A stretch of 64,000 nt of DNA, from contig PNMW01000082.1 of NCBI GenBank assembly GCA_013823855.1, forward strand, positions 176,948 through 240,947. Direction: 5' to 3'. Position numbers and translations under genes: made by a program. This document shows positions 7,171-16,664 of the stretch, one piece after another (the stretch's first letter is position 1; every line of letters begins with the position of its first letter). The notes under the pieces are model-generated. The model made no database searches. It was not told the origin of the DNA and saw only the letters and a list, made by a program, of their open reading frames with translations. Source of the DNA: Lysobacteraceae bacterium. GTDB taxonomy: Bacteria; Pseudomonadota; Gammaproteobacteria; Nevskiales; Nevskiaceae.

Positions 7171-10100
7171 GTGGTTCACGAAAGCTTCGATGTAGTCGGG
7201 ATTACGCCAGCGGATGCATCGCACCCGGGAACCGCAGTCGCAACGGCGCGTGCCGGTGGCGTCGGCCTGCTCGACCTGGAGTTCAGCCGCGACGATGCCC
7301 GTGCAAGCGCCGCGTTCGATCGTCTGCTGACCGCAACCGACGCCCGCATCGGTCTGCGCGTCGATCTCGGCCACGCCGCACTTGCCCGGCGGTGGCTGTC
7401 TGTCGCAGCTGATCGCCCGCTGACCCTGATCCTCACCGGTTCCTCGACCCAGCAGGCCGCGCTCGCCGCCCAGCTGGCACCTGGCGGCCAGCATCGCGTA
7501 CTGGTCGAGATCATCGACGTCAGCGACCTCGGCCGCTTTCCATTCGCGCACCACGGCGTCGTCGCCAAGGGCCACGAGGCCGGCGGCTGGGTCGGTGCCG
7601 ACACCAGCTACATCCTTGCCCAGAAACTGCTTGGCAAATCTGCGCTTCCGGTGTTCATGCAAGGCGGCATCGGCGTGCACAGCGCCGCTGCGCTGCGGGC
7701 GATGGGCGCGGCCGGCGTGATCTTCGAGGACCAGCTGCTGCTGCTCGCCGAATCGCCGCTGCCGGAAGTGCTGCAGAACGAGCTGGCTCGTCTGAATGGC
7801 GCGGAAACGCGCCTGTTCGGCGAACTGATCGATCAGCCCTGCCGGGTCTACTCGCGGCCCGGCACGGCACAGCTCAAGTCGGCGGAGGCCGACAACAATG
7901 CCGTCGAAGCCGGCGATCTCGCGGTTGCCGACTGGCGCACGCGGCTGACCGCCAAGCTCGGCTGGAATGGCGGCGAACAGTTCATGCCGATCGGCCAGGG
8001 CATCGGCCTGGCGGCGACCTATCGCAGCCAGTACCGCAGCGTCGGCCGCTTCATCCAGGCGGTGCGCAAGGCCAGCACCCAGCACGTCAGCTCGGCGGTC
8101 GCGACCGGCTTCATGGCGCCGGGCGGCGCACTGGCAAAGTCGCACGGCACCACCTATCCGATCGCCCAGGGTCCGATGACCCGCGTTTCGGATTCCCCCG
8201 AATTCGCCTACCAGGTGTCGAAGAACGGCGCGCTGCCGTTCCTGGCGCTGGCGCTGTACCGCGGGCCGCAGGTGCTGGAGATGCTCCAGCAGACCAAGGC
8301 GAAGATGACCCAGGCCGACGGCAGCGAACTGCCCTGGGGTGTGGGCATGCTCGGCTTCGTGCCGCACTCCCTGCGTGAAGAGCAGATTGCCGCCGTCTGG
8401 CAGTGCAAGCCGACCTACGCGCTGATCGCCGGCGGCCGTCCGGATCAGGCGGCGCTGTTCGAGAAGGAAGGCATCCCGACCTACATCCACGCGCCAGCGC
8501 CGGCGCTGCTGCGCATGTACATCGAGCAAGGCGCCAAGCGCTTCGTGTTCGAAGGCCGCGAGTGCGGCGGCCACATCGGACCGCTGGCCAGCTTCCCATT
8601 GTGGGAGCAGATGATCGAGGTGCTGCTCGCCGACGTGAAGCCGGGCACCGAGTCTGGCTACCACATCCTGTTCGCCGGCGGCATCCACAATGCCGCATCC
8701 GGCGCGATGCTGGCCGCGCTCGCAGCACCGTTGGCGGCGCGCGGCATGAAGGTCGGCTGCATCATGGGCACGGCCTACCTGTTCACCCAGGAAATCGTCG
8801 ACTCGGGCGCGGTGGTCAAGGGCTTCCGCGACGCCGCGATCTCCTGCGACAAGACCGTCAATTTCGAGACCGGCCCCGGCCACTCGACGCGCTGTGTCGA
8901 TACCCCGTTCTTCCGCGAATTCCGCGAAGCGCGCAAGGAACTGCTGCGCGAAGGGGTGGGCGCGGATGAGCTGCGCGACCGCCTCGAAGACATGAACATG
9001 GGCCGCATGCGCGTGGCCTCGAAAGGCCTGAACCGCGACGCCTCCGGCCAGATCGTCGAAGTCAGCGAAGCCGATCAGTACAAGGACGGCATGTTCATGA
9101 TCGGCCAGATCGCCACGATGCGCGACGGCGTGGTCACGCTCGACGCGCTGCATCGCGAAGTCACCGTCGGTGGCATGGCAATGCTGCAGGCGGTGGTCGG
9201 CGCCAAGGCGGCCCGCAAGCAGGAAGCGAAGCCGGCGGACATCGCCATCGTCGGCGTCGGCACCCTGCTGCCGAAGGCGACCCTGGCTGAGAAGTACTGG
9301 GAAAACATCCTCGACCAGGTCTGCGTGATCGGCGAAGTGCCGAAGGACCGCTGGGACTGGAAGATGTATTTCGATGCCGACCGGCGTGCGCGCGACAAGG
9401 TCTATTCGCGCTGGGGCGGCTTCCTCGACGAAGTGGCCTTCGATCCGATTTCCTACGGCATTCCGCCGAAGTCGATGAAATCGATCGACCCGATGCAGCT
9501 GCTGACGCTCGAGGTCGCGCGCCGCGCGCTCGCCGATGCCGGCATGGGCGATGGCGACTACGACCGCGAGAACACCAGCGTCATTCTCGGCGCCGGCGGC
9601 GGTCTCGGCGACCTCGGCACCCAGTACGCCGTCCGTGCAGAGTTGCCGCGTTTCGTCGACATCGACGACAAGACGGTCTGGGAACGCCTGCCCGAGTGGA
9701 CCGAAGAATCGTTCGCCGGAACCCTGCTCAATGTCGCCGCCGGCCGGGTCAGCAACCGCATGGATTTCGGCGGCCTGAACTTCACCATCGACGCCGCCTG
9801 CGCCTCGTCGCTGGCCGCGATCTCGATCGCCGTCAACGAACTCGAAGCCGGCCGCAGCAATGTCGCCATCGCCGGCGGCATCGACACCGTGCAGAGCCCG
9901 TTCGGCTTCCTGTGCTTCTCCAAGACCCAGGCGCTGTCGCCGGACGGCAAGCCGAAGACCTTCGACCAGAACGCCAACGGCATCGCGATCAGCGAAGGCC
10001 TGGCGGTGGTCGTGCTGAAGCGGCTCGCCGACGCCGAAGCCGCCGGGGACCGCATCTACGCAGTGATCAAGTCGGTCGCCGGCTCCAGCGACGGTCGTGC

Positions 10101-13100
10101 GCTGGGCCTGACGGCGCCACGTCCGGAAGGCCAGAAGCTGGCGCTGAAGCGCGCCTACTCGCGCGCCGGCTTCTCGTCGGCAACCCTCGGCATGGCCGAA
10201 GCGCACGGCACCGGCACTCCGGTCGGCGACAAGGCCGAAGCGCGGACGATCACCGAATCGCTGGCCGCGGAAGGGGCCGCGCCGAAGACCGTGGCGATCA
10301 GCTCGGTGAAGACCCTGCTCGGCCACACCAAGGCCAGCGCCGGCGTCTCCGGCCTGATCAAGGTGGCGCTGTCGCTGTACCACCGGACGCTGCCGGCGCA
10401 TTACGGCGTCGACAAGCCGATCGACACCATCGCTGATCCGAACGCCCCGGTATACCTGCTGAAGGATGCGCGGCCGTGGATCGCCCATCCGGATCACCCG
10501 CGTCGCGGTGGCGTCTCGGCGTTCGGCTTCGGCGGGACCAACTTCCACGCCGTGCTCGAGGAATACCGCGGCAGCTTCGGCGCCAGCGGCGCCTCTGGCG
10601 CACCGCGCTGGCCGCAGGAGCTGTTCGTGTTCCGCGCCAGGGATGAAGCCGCGCTGTCCGCGGATCTCGGCCGTTTCGTCGCGGCGCTGAAGGCCGGCAG
10701 CAACGTCAAGTTCCGCGATCTCGCGTACTCGCTGAGCAAGCAGGCGGAAAGCCGTGCCGGCGCAGCGGTCTGCGTCGCCCTGGTCGCCAAGGACCTCGCT
10801 GGCCTGCAGGCCGATCTCGAAGCGACGATCGCCAGCCTCGGCGGCAATGGCCGGCCGCTGCCGCCGTCGGCGCGCTACTCGAAGTCGGTGCCGGCGACCG
10901 CCCCTCGGATCGGCTTCCTGTTCCCCGGCCAGGGTTCGCAATACGCCAACATGGGCCGCGAGACCGCGCTCTATGTCGATGAGCTGCGCGCGGCGCTCGA
11001 ATTCACCGACGCGACGCTGCGCAGCGCATTTCCGGCGCTGCTGTCGCGCACCATCATGCCGCCGGCCACCTTCGACGCCGAAGCCGAAAGCGCGCAGCTC
11101 AAGGCGCTGACCGACACCCGCGTCGCGCAGCCGGCGATCGGCGCGATCTCGATGGGCTACACCCGGCTCGCCGAACGCCTGGGCCTGAGCGCAGTGGCTG
11201 CTGCCGGTCACAGCTACGGCGAGTACTCGGCATTGCACGCGGCCGGCGCGCTGTCGGCTGCCGACTTCCTCAAGCTGTCCGCGGTGCGCGGCCAGTGCAT
11301 GGCCGAAGCGGCCGCGACCTCCGAAAAGGGCGCGATGGCGGCGATTCAGGCCAAGCGCGAAGTCGTGGCTGCAGCGATCGCCGGAATCGCCGGCGTCAAG
11401 GTCGCCAATCACAACGCGCCCGAACAGTCGGTGATCTCCGGCCCGGCGGCCGGTGTCGAACAGGCGGCGAAGGCGCTGGAAGCCAGCGGCGTGCGCGTCA
11501 CCCGTCTCGCCGTATCCGGCGCCTTCCACACCGAACTGGTCGCCAGCGCCCAGACCGGCCTGTCGGCGGCGATTGCCGCCAGCGCCGTCGGCCTGCCGCG
11601 CATCAGCGTCTACTCGAACACCACCGGCAAGGCCTATCCGGCCGACGCGGCTGGAATCAAGGCGACGCTCGACGGCCACCTGCTGAACAGCGTCGAATTC
11701 GTCGCCGAAATCGAAGCGATGCACGCCGCCGGCGTGCGGGTCTTTGTCGAACTGGGTCCGAAGAGCACCTGCGCCAACATGGCCAGGGCCACGCTGGCCG
11801 GCCGTGATGCCCAGGACCAGGTCACTTGCGTGTCGCTCGACGGCAACGGCGGCGGCCTGCGCGGCCTGCTGCTCGGCCTGGCCGAACTGGTGGTGGCCGG
11901 CGTGCCGGTCGCCCTCGCCCGTCTGTTCGACGGTCGCGATGCGCAGGCGCTGGACCTGTCGAAGCTCGCCGACCTGCTGAAGCCCGACGCGATTCCGAAG
12001 CATGCCTGGTGGGTCAGCGGCGGCTGCGCGCGTGCGCAGGACGATCCGCTGTTCCGCACCGGCACGCTGCCGGCGTATGACGTCGCCTCGCTGGCCGCCG
12101 AACAGGCCAGGTTGAAGGCAGCGCGTACCGTCGTCGTGCAGGCCCCCGCCGCACCGGCGCGGATCATTCATCAGCCTGCTGCTGGCGCACCGGCCGCCGC
12201 GTTCGCTGCCGGTCCGGCCCTGGGCTCGGAAGCGCTGGCGGCCTATCAGCAGACGATGCGCCAGTTCCTGCAGTTGCAGGAGCGCGTGGTGTCGCAGTAT
12301 CTCGGTGGTGCCGCCCCCGGTGCAGCGCTGCCGGCGATGCCGACCGCGATGCCGGTGGCCGCAGCGGGCATTGCGCCGCGTCCGGCGGCTGCGCCGACCC
12401 CGGTTGCCACGACGCCCGCGCGAGGCGATGCGCCGAAGCCGGTGGCTGTCGCCGCGGCCCCGGTCGCCGTCGTTGTCGCGCCGGTCGCCGCCCACTTCGA
12501 TCCGACCGCCGCCCTGCTGGAAATCGTCGCCGACCGCACCGGCTACCCGCAGGAAATGCTCGGCCTCGATCAGGATCTCGAAGCCGAACTCGGCATCGAT
12601 TCGATCAAGCGCGTCGAGATTCTCGGCGCGCTGCAGAAGGCGTTGCCGACCGCCGCTGGCGAGGCGATGCAGGCCGGCATGGAGCGCTATACCCGCGCCC
12701 GCACGCTGACCGCGATCCTCGACACCGCGAAGGCCGATCTGGCGACGTTCGCGGCCGCCGCCGCACCAAAGGCGGCCGCGACCGCAGTGTCGGTGGCCGT
12801 CACCGTCAACGCGGCGCCGGCGATCGATCGCGCTCAGGTGTCGGCGACCCTGCTCGGCATCGTCGCCGACCGCACCGGCTACCCGACCGACATGCTCGGC
12901 CTTGATCAGGATCTCGAAGCCGAACTCGGCATCGATTCGATCAAGCGCGTCGAAATCCTGGGCGCACTGCAGAAGGCGCTGCCGGCCGCGGTCGGCGATG
13001 CGATGCAGGCCGGCATGGAGAAATTCACCCGCGCCCGCTCGCTGAACGCGATCCTCGACGCCGCGATGGCGCTGGGGCCGGCCTCGGCGGGCGTCGCCGC

Positions 13101-16100
13101 TGCCGCGCCGGTCGCGGTGTCGGTGGCCGTGTCGACGGCACCCGCGGTGGTCGCCTTCGATCGCGCTTCGGCGCAGGCGATGCTGCTCGGCATCGTCGCC
13201 GACCGCACCGGCTATCCGACCGACATGCTCGGCCTCGATCAGGATCTCGAAGCCGAACTCGGCATCGACTCGATCAAGCGCGTCGAAATCCTGGGCGCGC
13301 TGCAGAAGGCGCTGCCGGCGGCGGTCGGCGATGCGATGCAGGCCGGCATGGAGAAATTCACCCGCGCGCGCTCGCTGAACGCGATCCTCGATGCCGCCGC
13401 CGCGATCGCACCGGCCGCCTCGGCGCCGGCCACCGCGGTGGCCGTAACGGTGGCTACCGCCGCCACGGCGGCACCGCCGGTCGCCGCCGGTCTCGACCGG
13501 GCGACCTTGCAGGCGCAGCTGCTGGGCATCGTCGCCGAGCGCACCGGCTACCCGACCGACATGCTCGGCCTCGATCAGGATCTCGAAGCCGAACTCGGGA
13601 TCGACTCGATCAAGCGCGTGGAAATCCTCGGCGCCTTGCAGAAGTCGCTGCCGGCCGTGCAGGCCGACGCGATGCAGGCGGCGATGGAGACCTTCACCCG
13701 TGCCCGCACGCTGACCACGATCCTCGACGCCGCCGCTGCGCTCGCGCCGCCGGCTGCCGTTGTCGCCGCGCCGGTCGCGGTGGCGGTTGCTGCCGCCGCG
13801 GCGCCGGCGCCCGTTGCCGTGGCGGTCGCCGCCACGCTCGACCGCTCGGCGCTGAGCGCGCTGCTGCTCGGCATCGTCGCCGAGCGCACCGGCTATCCGA
13901 CCGACATGCTCGGCCTCGATCAGGATCTCGAAGCCGAACTCGGGATCGACTCGATCAAGCGCGTGGAAATCCTCGGCGCCGTGCAGAAGTCGCTGCCGGC
14001 CGCGCAGGCCGACGCGATGCAGGCGGCGATGGAAAGCTTCACCCGTGCGCGCAGCCTGAACGCCATCCTCGACGCGGTGACCGCAGTATCGGTGGCAGTT
14101 GCGGCGCCGACGGCCGCTGTTGCCCCGGCACTGGCCGCAGCGCCGCTTGCAGCGGCGGCAACAGACAGCGACATGATTCCGCGTTTCGCGCCCCGTGCCC
14201 GCCGCGTACCGCTGCCGAAGGAACGTCTGGCCATCGCCGGCCTGTATGTGCTGACGGCCGACGACGGCGGCATCGCCGAGCTGCTGGCCACCCGCATCGG
14301 CAAGGCCGGCGGCAAGGCGGCGGTGATCGCCGCCGACCTCGCGACCGATCCGCTGACCCTGGCGACGACGCTCGATGGCCTGCGCCAGCAGCACGGCAAA
14401 GTCGCCGGCATCGTCCATCTGGCGACGCTGAACACGGCCGATACCGATGATCTGACCGTCTGGAAGCGGCAGAGCGCGCTGCAGGCCAAGGCGCTGTTCT
14501 GGCTGCTGCAGCAGACGATGAGCGAGCTGGCGGCCGGCCCATCGGTGGCCCTGGCGGCCAGCCGCTTGGGCGGCTGCCTCGGTCGCGAGACCGAGGGCAG
14601 CAGCCTGCCGCAGGCCGGCGCTGCCGTCGGCCTGTTCAACTGCGCGACCCAGGAGATCCCGAGCCTGCGCGCCCGCCTCGTCGACTTCCAGGCCAGCGCC
14701 ACGGCCGAGGTGATCGTCGCCGCGCTGATCGATGAACTGGCTGCCGACGATGCCCGCACCGAGATCGGCTATGCCGAAGGCGTGCGCTATGGCTATACCC
14801 ATGCTGCGGAGCCGGTCTCCGACCATCCGTTCGCGCCGCACCTGACGCCGAACGGCGACTGGGTGGTGCTGATCAGCGGCGGCGCCCGTGGCATCACCGC
14901 CGAGATCGCCGAGGAGATGGTCCGCCCGGGCATGCGCCTGGTGCTGCTGGGCCGCACCGCGCTGCCGGGCGTCGAAAGCCCGAGCACCGCGTCGATCGCC
15001 AGCGAGGCCGGGCTGAAGAAGACCCTGCTCGCCCAGGCGCTGGCCGCCGGCCGCAAGCCGACGCCGGTGGAACTGGCGCGCGAGCTGTCCAGCCTGATGG
15101 CCAATCGCGAAATCCTCGGCAACATCGCCAGGCTGACCAAGGCCGGTGCCGTCGTCGACTACCGCCCCTGCGATGTCCGCGACCCGGCGGCGTTCGGCGC
15201 CCTGATCGACGAGGTCTACGCGCGCTACGGCCGCATCGACGCCGTGATTCATGGCGCCGGCGTGATCGAGGACAAGCGGATCCCCGACAAGACGCCGGAT
15301 TCCTTCGATCGCGTCTACGACACCAAGGTCGACAGCGCCTGGACGCTGGCCCGGAAGCTGCGGCCGGAAAGCCTGCAGTTGCTGGCGCTGTTCACCAGCG
15401 TGTCCGGCCGCTTCGGCAATACCGGCCAGTCCGACTACGCGGCCGCCAACGAAACCCTGAACCGGCTCGCCTGGCAGCTGCACCGGCGCTGGAACGGCGT
15501 CCGCGTGATCTCGATCAACTGGGGTCCCTGGGATGCCGGCATGGCCAGCCAGCAGGTCCGCGATGCCTTCCGGGCCCGCAAGATCACGCCGATTCCGGTG
15601 GCTGCCGGCCGCCGCTGGTTCATGGACGAGCTGGCCTACGGCCCGCGCAAGGACGTCGAGCTGGTCGCCGGCGAAGGCCCCTGGGATCGCGATCGCGGCG
15701 CCCCCGCGCTCGATGACGCGGCAGCGGCCGATGGCAGCAGCAACGCGCTGCCGCTGATCCGGCGGCCGGTACGCATGGGCGCCGGCGGCGCAGTGGTCTA
15801 CGAGCACACGCTCAGCCTGCGCGCCGATCCGTATCTCGGCGATCACCGGCTCGACAACAAGCCGGTGATGCCGGCGGCGACCGCGCTGGAATACATCGCC
15901 CAGTTCGCCCAGGCCGCCTGGCCGGAGTGGACGGTCGCCGAGATCCGCGACCTGCGGGCGTTTTCCGGCATCGTGCTCGACAGCGACACGGCCGAAAAGA
16001 CGCTGCTGTTCAAGGCGCGCTCGTCGACGCATTCCGATGCCGGCTCGCAGGCGGCGACCATCGAGGTGTTCGAGCAGGGCCGCAAGGCCCCGAACTACCG

Positions 16101-16629
16101 CGCCAGCGTGATCCTGCTGCCGAAGCTGCCGGAGGCGCCGCTGGCAGCGCTCACCGCGCTGAACGACGGCGCGGCGATGAACACCACGCGGATGTACGCC
16201 GAGCACCTGTTCCACGGCCCGCAGTTCCAGCTGGTGACCGAGGTCGCGACGATGTCGATGACCGGCATCGATGCCACCGTGGTCGCCACCACGCCGGGCG
16301 GCATGCTCGGCACCGCCGAGGCCGCCAGCACCCGCTGGCTGTTCGATTTCGGGCTGGTCGACGCGGGGCCGCAGCTGGTACTGGTCTGGTCGCGGGTGAT
16401 GCATGGCAAGACCGCGCTGCCGTCGAGCTTCGCCAGGGTGGCCCGCTATGGCAACGGCCCGATCAGCGGCGCAGTGACGGTGGCGATCCGGATGAAGCCG
16501 GCCGGACACGACGCCGGCGTGCGCTACGACATGCAGTTCATCGACGACAAGGGACGCGTGCGGATGGAGTTCATCGACGCCGAAAGCACGATGAGCGCGG
16601 CACTCAACCGTCTGGCAGGCAACTCCTGA
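7171..16629 (+). CDS. Iterative megasynthase A: NPD-KS-AT-ACPx5-KR-DH (PUFA/secondary-lipid synthase type)
   Basis: This giant protein (3152 aa from GTG 7171; 20 aa longer if GTG 7111 is used) resembles PfaA-type secondary-lipid synthases. I favour 7171 because GGGAGAG precedes it at good spacing. Approximate domains: 1-260, degenerate TIM-barrel half; 310-620, nitronate-monooxygenase/PfaD-like enoylreductase with ECGGH (His468); 690-1130, ketosynthase with Cys877 in DAACASSL, His1012 and His1052; 1240-1580, acyltransferase with Ser1348 in GHSYGE. Five ACPs follow with phosphopantetheine serines at 1811, 1923, 2034, 2146 and 2261. A ketoreductase comes at 2330-2850 (GGARGI; Tyr2756 in SDYAAAN), then a hot-dog dehydratase-like end with His2892. 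It acts with megasynthase B, 35 bp downstream. The product is unknown. Confidence 0.93.
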   Translation: MVHESFDVVGITPADASHPGTAVATARAGGVGLLDLEFSRDDARASAAFDRLLTATDARIGLRVDLGHAALARRWLSVAADRPLTLILTGSSTQQAALAAQLAPGGQHRVLVEIIDVSDLGRFPFAHHGVVAKGHEAGGWVGADTSYILAQKLLGKSALPVFMQGGIGVHSAAALRAMGAAGVIFEDQLLLLAESPLPEVLQNELARLNGAETRLFGELIDQPCRVYSRPGTAQLKSAEADNNAVEAGDLAVADWRTRLTAKLGWNGGEQFMPIGQGIGLAATYRSQYRSVGRFIQAVRKASTQHVSSAVATGFMAPGGALAKSHGTTYPIAQGPMTRVSDSPEFAYQVSKNGALPFLALALYRGPQVLEMLQQTKAKMTQADGSELPWGVGMLGFVPHSLREEQIAAVWQCKPTYALIAGGRPDQAALFEKEGIPTYIHAPAPALLRMYIEQGAKRFVFEGRECGGHIGPLASFPLWEQMIEVLLADVKPGTESGYHILFAGGIHNAASGAMLAALAAPLAARGMKVGCIMGTAYLFTQEIVDSGAVVKGFRDAAISCDKTVNFETGPGHSTRCVDTPFFREFREARKELLREGVGADELRDRLEDMNMGRMRVASKGLNRDASGQIVEVSEADQYKDGMFMIGQIATMRDGVVTLDALHREVTVGGMAMLQAVVGAKAARKQEAKPADIAIVGVGTLLPKATLAEKYWENILDQVCVIGEVPKDRWDWKMYFDADRRARDKVYSRWGGFLDEVAFDPISYGIPPKSMKSIDPMQLLTLEVARRALADAGMGDGDYDRENTSVILGAGGGLGDLGTQYAVRAELPRFVDIDDKTVWERLPEWTEESFAGTLLNVAAGRVSNRMDFGGLNFTIDAACASSLAAISIAVNELEAGRSNVAIAGGIDTVQSPFGFLCFSKTQALSPDGKPKTFDQNANGIAISEGLAVVVLKRLADAEAAGDRIYAVIKSVAGSSDGRALGLTAPRPEGQKLALKRAYSRAGFSSATLGMAEAHGTGTPVGDKAEARTITESLAAEGAAPKTVAISSVKTLLGHTKASAGVSGLIKVALSLYHRTLPAHYGVDKPIDTIADPNAPVYLLKDARPWIAHPDHPRRGGVSAFGFGGTNFHAVLEEYRGSFGASGASGAPRWPQELFVFRARDEAALSADLGRFVAALKAGSNVKFRDLAYSLSKQAESRAGAAVCVALVAKDLAGLQADLEATIASLGGNGRPLPPSARYSKSVPATAPRIGFLFPGQGSQYANMGRETALYVDELRAALEFTDATLRSAFPALLSRTIMPPATFDAEAESAQLKALTDTRVAQPAIGAISMGYTRLAERLGLSAVAAAGHSYGEYSALHAAGALSAADFLKLSAVRGQCMAEAAATSEKGAMAAIQAKREVVAAAIAGIAGVKVANHNAPEQSVISGPAAGVEQAAKALEASGVRVTRLAVSGAFHTELVASAQTGLSAAIAASAVGLPRISVYSNTTGKAYPADAAGIKATLDGHLLNSVEFVAEIEAMHAAGVRVFVELGPKSTCANMARATLAGRDAQDQVTCVSLDGNGGGLRGLLLGLAELVVAGVPVALARLFDGRDAQALDLSKLADLLKPDAIPKHAWWVSGGCARAQDDPLFRTGTLPAYDVASLAAEQARLKAARTVVVQAPAAPARIIHQPAAGAPAAAFAAGPALGSEALAAYQQTMRQFLQLQERVVSQYLGGAAPGAALPAMPTAMPVAAAGIAPRPAAAPTPVATTPARGDAPKPVAVAAAPVAVVVAPVAAHFDPTAALLEIVADRTGYPQEMLGLDQDLEAELGIDSIKRVEILGALQKALPTAAGEAMQAGMERYTRARTLTAILDTAKADLATFAAAAAPKAAATAVSVAVTVNAAPAIDRAQVSATLLGIVADRTGYPTDMLGLDQDLEAELGIDSIKRVEILGALQKALPAAVGDAMQAGMEKFTRARSLNAILDAAMALGPASAGVAAAAPVAVSVAVSTAPAVVAFDRASAQAMLLGIVADRTGYPTDMLGLDQDLEAELGIDSIKRVEILGALQKALPAAVGDAMQAGMEKFTRARSLNAILDAAAAIAPAASAPATAVAVTVATAATAAPPVAAGLDRATLQAQLLGIVAERTGYPTDMLGLDQDLEAELGIDSIKRVEILGALQKSLPAVQADAMQAAMETFTRARTLTTILDAAAALAPPAAVVAAPVAVAVAAAAAPAPVAVAVAATLDRSALSALLLGIVAERTGYPTDMLGLDQDLEAELGIDSIKRVEILGAVQKSLPAAQADAMQAAMESFTRARSLNAILDAVTAVSVAVAAPTAAVAPALAAAPLAAAATDSDMIPRFAPRARRVPLPKERLAIAGLYVLTADDGGIAELLATRIGKAGGKAAVIAADLATDPLTLATTLDGLRQQHGKVAGIVHLATLNTADTDDLTVWKRQSALQAKALFWLLQQTMSELAAGPSVALAASRLGGCLGRETEGSSLPQAGAAVGLFNCATQEIPSLRARLVDFQASATAEVIVAALIDELAADDARTEIGYAEGVRYGYTHAAEPVSDHPFAPHLTPNGDWVVLISGGARGITAEIAEEMVRPGMRLVLLGRTALPGVESPSTASIASEAGLKKTLLAQALAAGRKPTPVELARELSSLMANREILGNIARLTKAGAVVDYRPCDVRDPAAFGALIDEVYARYGRIDAVIHGAGVIEDKRIPDKTPDSFDRVYDTKVDSAWTLARKLRPESLQLLALFTSVSGRFGNTGQSDYAAANETLNRLAWQLHRRWNGVRVISINWGPWDAGMASQQVRDAFRARKITPIPVAAGRRWFMDELAYGPRKDVELVAGEGPWDRDRGAPALDDAAAADGSSNALPLIRRPVRMGAGGAVVYEHTLSLRADPYLGDHRLDNKPVMPAATALEYIAQFAQAAWPEWTVAEIRDLRAFSGIVLDSDTAEKTLLFKARSSTHSDAGSQAATIEVFEQGRKAPNYRASVILLPKLPEAPLAALTALNDGAAMNTTRMYAEHLFHGPQFQLVTEVATMSMTGIDATVVATTPGGMLGTAEAASTRWLFDFGLVDAGPQLVLVWSRVMHGKTALPSSFARVARYGNGPISGAVTVAIRMKPAGHDAGVRYDMQFIDDKGRVRMEFIDAESTMSAALNRLAGNS
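12511..14082 (+). repeat. Five tandem acyl-carrier-protein repeats inside megasynthase A
   Basis: Five in-frame ACP units recur with serine codons at 12601, 12937, 13270, 13606 and 13951, that is, periods of 336, 333, 336 and 345 bp. Each has the core LGIDSIKRVEILGA and is joined to the next by an Ala/Pro/Val-rich linker. The DNA of the cores is almost identical (for example CTCGATCAGGATCTCGAAGC in all but one third-base variant), whereas the linkers diverge, indicating recent duplication or gene conversion of the cores. Confidence 0.95.
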
Positions 16630-16664
16630 GCACGCAGCCGGCCACCACGGCCACCGACCGCCCG

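Noticed and set aside
12511..14082. The repeats as an assembly duplication
   Set aside because: Multiple ACPs are normal in PUFA-type synthases and the linkers differ between units, so a real array is more likely. Copy number would still benefit from long reads.
7153..16509. A 3118-codon reading frame on the minus strand opposite megasynthase A
   Set aside because: It is a low-information Arg/Gly/Asp-rich frame produced by GC-rich third codon positions in the sense gene. The sense strand has clear NPD, KS, AT, ACP, KR and DH motifs.
15927..16664. Extended start for megasynthase B at 15927
   Set aside because: The first 246 residues are a shadow of the end of megasynthase A. The KS homology begins right after ATG 16665.
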